Below are positions 48,221 through 55,015 of a DNA stretch of 64,000 bases, one piece after another. Numbering within the stretch: the first letter of the stretch is position 1; every line of letters starts with the position of its first letter. Source of the DNA: Pricia antarctica. GTDB taxonomy: Bacteria > Bacteroidota > Bacteroidia > Flavobacteriales > Flavobacteriaceae. Below the pieces are notes generated by a model. It made no database searches. It saw only the letters and a list, made by a program, of their open reading frames with translations, and had not been told where the DNA came from. The position numbers and the translations under genes were made by a program. The stretch is taken from assembly GCA_011050085.1 (NCBI GenBank), contig DRGL01000081.1, forward strand, positions 62,001 through 126,000, read 5' to 3'.

Positions 48221-49003
48221 TTATATATCCAGAAAATTATCCAGATATCGAGAGGCATTATCGTAACCGATCAGAAAAGCTTTATCAATACCCTTCTTGT
48301 CCAGAACCTTTATATGTTCAAGATCTGTGGGACGGAAAAGGATATCGGCTGCGAATAGCTTTTCCCTACTGTTGGCATGTAGCATGAGCTTATTGGTGCG
48401 ATTGGCCAACTGAAGGGGGTTTTTCAGGACCGTTTTGCCGATTTCCTTCATTCCTGATGTATAGCAACCAATGATGTAATCAGTTTTGTCCGCTAACGGT
48501 TCTAAGGGAAAGTTGTTCATTATTCCTCCATCGGCATAGAGGCGGCCATCTATGGTAACGGGGTTGAATACCGGGGGCAGCGCTGCGGAGGCCAACAAAG
48601 GCAGTATAAGTTCACCGGAACCGAATACCTTGGGAACCCCTGCTTGGAGATCTGTAGCGGTAACAAACAGTTCTTTTTCCAAGACATCGAAAGTATCCTT
48701 CTCAAAATATTTCGAGAAAAAGAGATAGTATTTTTCGGTATCGAACAGTCCAGGTTTGTTGATAGTAAAAAAATTGTATTTGAACAATGGTGTTTCCTTA
48801 AAGAAGGCCAACATATTCAACGGGCTTGTTCCATTCGCGTATAATGCCCCGACTATAGCGCCCGCACTTACCCCTGATATGGTATCGGGATAAATGTCGC
48901 GTTCGTTCAGGGCCTTGATGATTCCGATATGGGCCATTCCCTTGACCCCGCCCCCCGATAACACCAGCCCTACCGTCTTTAATCTTAGGTCCTGCAACTT
49001 CAT
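48221..49003 (-). CDS. patatin-like phospholipase
   Basis: The 260-residue protein has the patatin catalytic dyad. The oxyanion motif GGGVKGMAHIG is at residues 17-27, the nucleophile serine is S46 in GVSAG, and the partner aspartate lies in DGGIMNNFP near residue 158. It should hydrolyse acyl esters in lipids. There is no signal peptide and no membrane segment, so it acts in the cytosol or on the inner leaflet. No effector-defence partner (such as a CBASS cyclase) is adjacent, so a defence role is not supported. It follows Hsp20 on the minus strand, separated by a terminator. Confidence 0.9.
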   Translation of the reverse strand: MKLQDLRLKTVGLVLSGGGVKGMAHIGIIKALNERDIYPDTISGVSAGAIVGALYANGTSPLNMLAFFKETPLFKYNFFTINKPGLFDTEKYYLFFSKYFEKDTFDVLEKELFVTATDLQAGVPKVFGSGELILPLLASAALPPVFNPVTIDGRLYADGGIMNNFPLEPLADKTDYIIGCYTSGMKEIGKTVLKNPLQLANRTNKLMLHANSREKLFAADILFRPTDLEHIKVLDKKGIDKAFLIGYDNASRYLDNFLDI

Positions 49004-49067
49004 TTTTATGAGTTTAATTAAATTATAATATTTATTTCACCATACAGTATATTTATGAGATTGGATT

Positions 49068-49110
49068 AGTTCCAAAAGAAAGAAGGCGGGCCGTTTCTTC
49101 TGCCCGCCTT
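49068..49110 (-). terminator. Rho-independent terminator after hsp20
   Basis: On the minus strand AAGGCGGG (49103-49110) pairs with CCCGCCTT (49083-49090), a perfect eight-base stem, then a T-rich tract. It lies 17 bases after the hsp20 stop and separates it from the patatin gene. Confidence 0.8.
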
Positions 49111-49126
49111 CCCATTCACTTGAAGC

Positions 49127-49606
49127 CTAAGAGATTTTGATACTTCTTGCGGGTTTCTGCTTAGCCTCCTCTTTTTTGGGAAGGTGGATGCTCAGAATAC
49201 CTTCGTTATATTCGGCCTTGATCTTTCCGTCATCCACGGTTTCAGGTAAGGTAAAGCTTCTCTTGAAAGAAGAGTACCCGAACTCCCTGCGGGTGTAGTT
49301 GTCTTCTTCCCGCTCGTTTTCCTTTTGTGTTGTGGTAGATATGGAGAGTACATGATTCTCGAGGTCTATGTGAAAATCGGATTTTTTAAGCCCCGGAACG
49401 GCCATTTCGACGAAATAGGCATCCGTGGTCTCCCTGATGTTCACCATCGGAAGGCTCATGCCGGTGTTGAAGTTCTGGGAAAATACCGATGGCCAATCCC
49501 TATTGAAGACCTCGTCGATTAATGACCATACGGGAAGGTTCGATGACCTGTCGGGATTTGTTCGTGTCAAACCCCCATTGTTAGAAACTTTTGCTAAAGT
49601 ACTCAT
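49127..49606 (-). CDS. Hsp20/alpha-crystallin small heat shock protein
   Basis: The 159-residue chaperone has a variable N-terminal arm, then the alpha-crystallin domain (about 50-145) with family features VNIRETTDAYFVEMAVPGLKKSDF, NHVLSISTTTQ and AEYNEGILSIHLPKKEEA. The C-terminal tail ends in RSIKIS, an I-x-I type anchor. It would hold unfolded proteins in oligomers. It is flanked by a strong terminator and, upstream, by a cluster of TGTCA/TGACA half-sites that may be the heat-shock operator. The call is secure. Confidence 0.95.
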   Translation of the reverse strand: MSTLAKVSNNGGLTRTNPDRSSNLPVWSLIDEVFNRDWPSVFSQNFNTGMSLPMVNIRETTDAYFVEMAVPGLKKSDFHIDLENHVLSISTTTQKENEREEDNYTRREFGYSSFKRSFTLPETVDDGKIKAEYNEGILSIHLPKKEEAKQKPARSIKIS

Positions 49607-49739
49607 AGTAATAAAGATTTAAATTAAACAATAAATTTTCACTTTATTTCGGACAAAAAAAATGCCAAAACTGGATACCCAAAAAATGAGTGGTACAATT
49701 TTAAGATTCTTTTAAGAAATTATGCTAATCTATTGGTGC

Positions 49740-49782
49740 AATGTCAGTTTCAAAATGTCAAAATGACATTCAGAATGACATT
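49740..49782. promoter_or_regulatory. four TGTCA/TGACA half-sites upstream of hsp20
   Basis: AATGTCA occurs at 49740-49746 and 49754-49760, and its reverse complement TGACATT at 49764-49770 and 49776-49782. The inner pair forms a palindrome with a three-base spacer. The cluster lies 134-176 bases upstream of the hsp20 start. It is probably an operator of a heat-shock or stress regulator. Confidence 0.5.
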
Positions 49783-50463
49783 TTTCCATACCCAAACCAT
49801 TCAATATCCGATAGTTAAGAGCCTAGAACCATTGAAAACATAGTGTTAACTATAAGATTGGGCATACCAAATGAGCTAAACTTTAAGTATGGTTGTGGAA
49901 CAGCATTTGAATGTGGAGATTTGCTTATCCATTATCCATAACTTCTTATACTCTCAAAGACTTAAAACGTCTTTTATCCTATATTATTCGGAACGGGATA
50001 CACGCCTAAATATGAAAACTCTTTCTAAGAAAGGAAAAGATGTCTAAGAAATCCACTGCATTTCAATCCAAGAACGGTCGACGCTGACTGGACAAAATTT
50101 TCCGAGCAGGATTGACTAATTTCCATAGTAGGTTGTCACTATTATCGAATAGGGCTAATAGACAAAGTAGGATGCGCCCTATAAGGTTGTCGCACAACGC
50201 CTCCCTGACGCCTGGCAGGCTTATCTATCGGAACGCTACCAAAACTTCAAAAAATCCGTGCGGAAAATTTAAGGGTAAGATTTCGGACTTATTATATTTA
50301 ATGAGTGCTAGAAAACTTTCCTTACATGACACTACTTATGAATTAATACAAGATTCTTAAAATAAAAGGAGTCTATTTAAATTCAATGAAGCTAAATCTT
50401 ATTACTGGACTTTTTTGGATTAATTTTATTTAATCAGTTTTTCAGAAAACAAAATATTCTTAT
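49783..50463. other. AT-rich intergenic region with two short palindromes
   Basis: No gene is supported here; one frame of 82 codons at 50112-50360 lacks coding character. Two small palindromes stand out: GTTGT-cgc-ACAAC (50186-50198) and GCCTG-g-CAGGC (50210-50220). Both could be remains of a repeat element. Confidence 0.45.
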
Positions 50464-51396
50464 TTGAAAACCGCGAAGAAGGAAAAATTTGAAGATTTAG
50501 GGTTGGATACCAAAGCGGTAGCCAAAGGCTATCGAATGCTGAACAAGGATGGTACTTTCAATATAAGAAAACAGAATGTTTCTTTTTATGAGCGGATAAA
50601 CATATTCCATTCCCTGGTTTCCATGTCATGGATTCGGTTCTTCACCGTGTTGGTTTTTGGGTATTTAACAATTAATATTGTTTTTGCTAGTCTATATACG
50701 ATGATTGGTACAGAAAATCTCACTAATATTCGTGGAACCAACGCTTTAGACCAATTTATTGAAGCTTTCTTTTTCAGCGCACAGACCATAACCACACTTG
50801 GTTATGGTCAGATTGCTCCTTTGAATTTGCCTGCAAACATTGTTGCTGCGACAGAGTCATTACTAGGCCTTTTGTTATTTGCATTGGCAACCGGTTTAAT
50901 GTATGGTAGATTTTCAAAACCATATGCTTCGATTAAATATAGCTCCCATGCGTTAATAGCACCTTATCAAGAAATTAATGGTTTTATGTTTAGAATTGTC
51001 AATCCTAAAAGAAATCAACTTATGGAAGTCGAAGTAACTGTCACTCTATCGTTAAAGCGCGATGGTACTGAATTGAGGGATTTTCATCTCTTAGAGCTTG
51101 AACGTTCAAAGGTTGTCTTTTTTCCTGCAATGTGGACTGTTGTTCATCCTATTACCGATTTAAGTCCTATATATGGTACAACTGAAAAGGAAATATTGGA
51201 AAAAGGCGCAGAATTCATAGTAATGATCAAGGCCTTTGACGAATCATTTTCCCAAACCGTATATTCAAAATCTTCTTATACCTCAAAAGAAATAAAATGG
51301 GGGGAGAAATTTATCTATTTACCGAAACATAGTGGAACTGAGGTGACCATAGATTTAAGTAAAATTAATGACACCTATAAAGCAGCGTTAAGTTGA
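50464..51396 (+). CDS. inward-rectifier potassium channel (KirBac-like)
   Basis: The 310-residue protein matches bacterial Kir channels. It has an N-terminal cytosolic segment, a first helix (about 57-80), a pore loop with the filter TTLGYGQ (residues 110-116), a second helix (about 125-147), and a C-terminal beta-sandwich domain (about 160-310), including FMFRIVNPKRNQLMEVEV typical of the Kir cytoplasmic domain. The frame opens with TTG; an in-frame stop at 50431 leaves no upstream ATG, and the next ATG (50536) would cut the slide-helix region. It passes potassium through the inner membrane as a tetramer. It lies within the remnant island. Confidence 0.87.
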   Translation: MKTAKKEKFEDLGLDTKAVAKGYRMLNKDGTFNIRKQNVSFYERINIFHSLVSMSWIRFFTVLVFGYLTINIVFASLYTMIGTENLTNIRGTNALDQFIEAFFFSAQTITTLGYGQIAPLNLPANIVAATESLLGLLLFALATGLMYGRFSKPYASIKYSSHALIAPYQEINGFMFRIVNPKRNQLMEVEVTVTLSLKRDGTELRDFHLLELERSKVVFFPAMWTVVHPITDLSPIYGTTEKEILEKGAEFIVMIKAFDESFSQTVYSKSSYTSKEIKWGEKFIYLPKHSGTEVTIDLSKINDTYKAALS

Positions 51397-51644
51397 AATT
51401 TCCATCGTTTTTGTCTTCTGTTTTTCCCGTTAATTAACTTTTTACGGAACCTTTTTTGACAGAAATTGACACAAACAATTTTGCAAATAGAGGGTAACGT
51501 CCATCCCCAGTCCAACACTTATCTTTTCCCTCATTCCGCTGGCTACATTTACTCAAAAACAAGAGTTTCCGATTTCGCGCAATACCGGTTGTGGTTATTG
51601 TTCCTTATGCCACTAATTAAACCGAATCCACCACAACCCGTATT

Positions 51645-52877
51645 TTACCCCTTGGTTGTTTCCGTCATTGCTTTGTCAACTAATTTTTTAGAATCATCAC
51701 TAACTCCTAAATCCTTCGCATAATTATTCCAGTTGGCCAAAGCACTTTTTACTTCATCGATAATTGTTTTTGGGTTTTTTATTCCGAAGGTATTTGCCAA
51801 TTCTAATAGATTTTGCTCCCCAGGTGATTTACTCTCCCCTGCAACCATGGTACTGTGCATACCGTGCGATGAATTTGAAAAGGTAAGGTCATAAGCCGGG
51901 GCTAATTTCCATTCTCCAGTAGCGTTCATTAGGAAGGATATATTCTTGCTATGGTCGTCCCTATTATGGCTATAGACATTGAAAGCAGCTAACCGAAGTA
52001 CTTTTGAATAGGCGGCCACATGGTTTTCAAGACGAAAAGCGCAATCCATAACATTGCCATAGTCTAAATTGCTATACCGAAAATTATCATTTAAAAGTCC
52101 GCTTGTAGAATGTAAATGCAAACGGTCATTTTGTATTCTATCGAATCTTTTGGTCGCAAAATATGTTGCCCCGGACGGACCTTTGAATAATTTGCATTCT
52201 GACATTTCTATACCCGCAGCTAATGCCATTTTATAATACGCATATTCTATTTGAGCGATGTCAGGCAGATCTGTCGAAGACGGGAACTTTATTATCCAAT
52301 GTTCGTAATCTTTTGGAAGCAAAGAATGCCCATGTATAAGGTGATTGGTTTTAGGATTATAACCCACAAAAATTTTCGGTCTTGCGCCGCCGGAAGAACC
52401 TCCAAGATTGAACAGTTCTTCTATTACACTGGAAGGTGTACCTGACAGTACCTTATTCATTTCCTGAAAAATTTCGTCCAACTCCATAAGGGTATCAGAC
52501 TTAACTTTAGAGTTTAGGGATGGTTTATAGGTTAATGCACCCATGCCACCGGAACCCACATAGGCCAAACGTTCCAAGGGTGTTATTTGATTTAGGGATA
52601 TTCCCTTTGACGATAATGTTCTATCCAATAGCAATCTACCCCAACCGTCGGGCAGCGAATCATTGAACACTCCGAAATGCCCATCAAAAATGGGGGTTTC
52701 AGGAGTTAAAATAGTATCGGAAAGTTTCAGTTTAAAAGGGGATAATTCTAACCCCTTTTTTATAAAAGCAGCATCGTACTTGAAAAAAATGGTTCCGTTG
52801 TCTGAGACCATTTGACCAACGGGAACAGGGGTGTCTGTAAAACTAAGGTAAACATGAAGTTTTTCAATCGGTTCCAT
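51645..52877 (-). CDS. HipA family toxin kinase
   Basis: The 410-residue serine/threonine kinase toxin is full length. The HipA N-terminal domain spans about 1-115 (GHFGVFNDSLPDGWGRLLL). The kinase domain follows with the loop LGGSSGGARPK (about 158-168), the catalytic motif HNRDDHSKN (304-312) and the metal aspartate in APAYDLTF (D330). HipA of E. coli phosphorylates glutamyl-tRNA synthetase; the target here is unknown. It overlaps the hipB stop by one base (TAATG), so it is translated with the antitoxin. All key residues are intact. Confidence 0.92.
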   Translation of the reverse strand: MEPIEKLHVYLSFTDTPVPVGQMVSDNGTIFFKYDAAFIKKGLELSPFKLKLSDTILTPETPIFDGHFGVFNDSLPDGWGRLLLDRTLSSKGISLNQITPLERLAYVGSGGMGALTYKPSLNSKVKSDTLMELDEIFQEMNKVLSGTPSSVIEELFNLGGSSGGARPKIFVGYNPKTNHLIHGHSLLPKDYEHWIIKFPSSTDLPDIAQIEYAYYKMALAAGIEMSECKLFKGPSGATYFATKRFDRIQNDRLHLHSTSGLLNDNFRYSNLDYGNVMDCAFRLENHVAAYSKVLRLAAFNVYSHNRDDHSKNISFLMNATGEWKLAPAYDLTFSNSSHGMHSTMVAGESKSPGEQNLLELANTFGIKNPKTIIDEVKSALANWNNYAKDLGVSDDSKKLVDKAMTETTKG

Positions 52878-53167
52878 TAGCTTTTCTTTTTCGAATCAAA
52901 TAATTTCTCAATACGTTTAAGGTCTTTATCAGGCTCCAAAACTCTTTCAAAATCGGATAAACGACCTAGAACAAATACCAACTTTAAAAGTGATTCTAAG
53001 GAAACTTGCCCTTTGGTTTCGAAACGTTTTAAGCTGCCCAAGGATACTCCCGAACGTTCTGCTAGTTCATTTTGGGATAGTCCCTTTTGTTTTCGAAGTT
53101 CTTTATGTTTCCGTGCTAGTTCTAAACGGACATCCCCAGGAAGTTTGTCGATGCTGTACTTATTCAT
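52877..53167 (-). CDS. HipB family antitoxin, XRE helix-turn-helix
   Basis: The 96-residue protein has a helix-turn-helix of the XRE type (residues about 22-70), GLSQNELAERSGVSLGSLKRFETKG, and a C-terminal tail that would contact HipA. It is the first gene of the hipBA operon and would repress it. Palindromic sequences lie directly upstream of its start. Antitoxin identity rests mainly on the adjacent full-length HipA. Confidence 0.9.
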   Translation of the reverse strand: MNKYSIDKLPGDVRLELARKHKELRKQKGLSQNELAERSGVSLGSLKRFETKGQVSLESLLKLVFVLGRLSDFERVLEPDKDLKRIEKLFDSKKKS

Positions 53168-53180
53168 ATTATGGATAACA

Positions 53181-53227
53181 TATTAGCTAATTATACTCTA
53201 ATATACGATAAAAGGATAATATATTAT
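53181..53227. promoter_or_regulatory. palindromes upstream of hipBA (candidate HipB operators)
   Basis: ATATTAG (53181-53187) and CTAATAT (53199-53205) form an inverted repeat with an 11-base spacer. GATAATATTATC (53216-53227) is a perfect 12-base palindrome. Both lie within 60 bases upstream of hipB, where autoregulation is expected. Confidence 0.5.
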
Positions 53228-53243
53228 CTATTTTTAATAATTT

Positions 53244-53471
53244 ATCATAGTAATACTTCTACAGCCTCATCCAATTCTTCAACGCCAAATTCCCGGACAT
53301 ACGCTTGTGTAATCAGAACACTTTGATGCCCAAGTGTCTCTCCGATTACATCAATGCTAATAACCTTCTCGCGTAGACACATAGCAAAGGTATAACGGGC
53401 AACATAACTCGTTAATTCTTGGTTATACCCGCTTTCTGCGCTAATATTTTAAGTGCTTTATTGTATTTGTG
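53244..53471 (-). pseudogene. tyrosine recombinase remnant (C-terminal part)
   Basis: On the minus strand the reading begins HKYNKALKILAQKAGITK, then meets a stop. After a one-base shift it continues ELTSYVARYTFAMCLREK, then VISIDVIGETLGHQSVLIT, then QAYVREFGVEELDEAVEVLL and a true stop at 53244. LGHQS and the tyrosine in QAYV are the C-terminal hallmarks of phage-type integrases. The HxxR motif has become YVAR, so the catalytic histidine is lost as well. The N-terminal and most of the core domain are absent; the sugar dehydrogenase gene begins just beyond. It marks the far side of the likely island. Confidence 0.85.
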
Positions 53472-53530
53472 ATATATTTTTTGACATCTTTTGGTACATG
53501 ATATGCGTATATAATAATAAAGAATTTACT

Positions 53531-54751
53531 ATGAAATATTTTAGAATTTTAATCTTGGCCGCAGCATCCTTTTACTTGCTGTCCTGCGCCGATGATGGCG
53601 TGGCTGATGTAGAAGTACCGTCTGAAATGGAGGAACCTCAAGACCAAGATGTTGAAGAGGAAGAAAATGACAATGATGGGCAAAATGATGATGAAGTAAT
53701 GCTATCTCAAGTCAATGCTTTTCCGAATCTATCCTTCTCACAACCCTTGGATTTGCAATCGCCTAACGATGATTCAAATAGAATTTATATTGCAGAAAAG
53801 CAAGGTACGATTAAGGTATTCGATAATAATCCAGAAGCGAGTACTACTGAGACGTTTTTAGATCTTGGCAGTATTTCGACAGACAGTGAGCAAGGATTAT
53901 TAGGTTTTGCGTTCCATCCAAATTTTAATTCTAATGGATTCTTTTACATCTATTATACTCCAGTGTCAAGCGTTGCCCGCGTTTGCAGGTTTAGAATATC
54001 GGAAAGTGATTCGGGTTTGGCAGACCCAAGCAGCGAAACGCTTCTTTTAGAAATTCCTCAGCCAGAAACCAACCATAACGGAGGACAGCTAGCTTTCGGA
54101 CCTGATGGATATTTATACATTGCGGTTGGCGATGGTGGCGGTGCCGGTGATACCGATGGAAACGCCCAAAATAGGACGAATTTATTGGGAAATATTTTAC
54201 GTATCGATGTCGATAATATTCAAGGAGATCTAAATTATTCGATACCAGCGGACAACCCATTCGTTGATGAACCCGATTTAAGGAGTGAGATTTTTGCTTA
54301 TGGTTTTCGCAACCCTTGGCGTATGAGCTTTGATACCCAAACCGATAAATTATGGGTAGGAGATGTGGGTCAGAATAAAATTGAGGAAATCGATATCATC
54401 GAATTGGGTGGAAACTATGGTTGGAACTTCTACGAGGGCACTGAATGCTTTTCGGGAGATTGTAACGATTCAGGTTTGATTGATCCCATTTTTGAATACC
54501 AGCAAAGCAGCGGGGACCGTTCGATTACGGGGGGGTATGTTTATCGTGGCACTGAAAATCCTTCAATCATAGGTAAGTATATTTACGGTGATTTCGTTAG
54601 CGGGAGAATATGGGCATTGGATGAAGATGGCAGTACCAATAGACAACTAGCAGAAACTGGTTTGGGAATAGTTTCCTTTGGCACCGATGCCGATCAAGAG
54701 CTATATTTTTGCGCTTTTGACGGTAACATCTACAAATTCGAAGAAAACTAG
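53531..54751 (+). CDS. PQQ-type sugar dehydrogenase family lipoprotein
   Basis: Started at MKYFRILILAAASFYLLSC (53531), the protein has 406 residues, with the lipoprotein cysteine at C19; an upstream in-frame ATG would disrupt the signal. An acidic linker of about 30 residues follows (EEPQDQDVEEEENDND), then a six-bladed propeller of the soluble glucose dehydrogenase/Hip-like family. Recognised segments are GLLGFAFHPNFNSNGFFYIYYT, NHNGGQLAFGPDGYLYIAVGDGG, YGFRNPWRMSFD and GDVGQNKIEEIDII. Family members bind PQQ and calcium, or act as non-enzymatic propellers. The electron acceptor is unknown. Confidence 0.88.
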   Translation: MKYFRILILAAASFYLLSCADDGVADVEVPSEMEEPQDQDVEEEENDNDGQNDDEVMLSQVNAFPNLSFSQPLDLQSPNDDSNRIYIAEKQGTIKVFDNNPEASTTETFLDLGSISTDSEQGLLGFAFHPNFNSNGFFYIYYTPVSSVARVCRFRISESDSGLADPSSETLLLEIPQPETNHNGGQLAFGPDGYLYIAVGDGGGAGDTDGNAQNRTNLLGNILRIDVDNIQGDLNYSIPADNPFVDEPDLRSEIFAYGFRNPWRMSFDTQTDKLWVGDVGQNKIEEIDIIELGGNYGWNFYEGTECFSGDCNDSGLIDPIFEYQQSSGDRSITGGYVYRGTENPSIIGKYIYGDFVSGRIWALDEDGSTNRQLAETGLGIVSFGTDADQELYFCAFDGNIYKFEEN

Positions 54752-55015
54752 TTTGCATCCTAAGTCTGTTTAAAATTCATGGTCAGAGAAAAATCGAGGT
54801 TGAAACGATTCCATTCTAAATCGGAATAATTTCCACTATAAACCAAGGCCCACTCAATCGGCAGTCACTTTGTAAAATCTTCAAATTTACCTTTAGATAA
54901 ATGGAACATATCCGCATTGCGGATTATTTGAATAGTCTTTAAGGGGCGACTGGTCCATTGGAATAAATTTCAGAATCCTTAGCGATTCTTTGTGAAGGTA
55001 TTTGGGGATACACCG
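54752..55015. other. intergenic region with a perfect 15-bp palindrome
   Basis: Between two converging genes, ATCCGCA-T-TGCGGAT (54910-54924) stands out. ATTCC/GGAAT (about 54810-54829) and AGAATC/GATTCT (about 54970-54990) are also hairpin candidates, none followed by a long T-run on either strand. Confidence 0.5.

Noticed and set aside
48221-49003. Patatin-like phospholipase as the effector of an anti-phage system
   Set aside because: No nucleotide cyclase, TIR, STING or other sensor gene is adjacent, and a terminator separates it from Hsp20.
50112-50360. 82-codon frame in the island gap
   Set aside because: Composition is basic and serine-rich without domain pattern, has no promoter, and overlaps palindromes; it looks like a chance frame.
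51466-51723. 85-codon frame overlapping the end of hipA on the other strand
   Set aside because: It lies partly antisense to a well-supported gene and has no recognisable motif.
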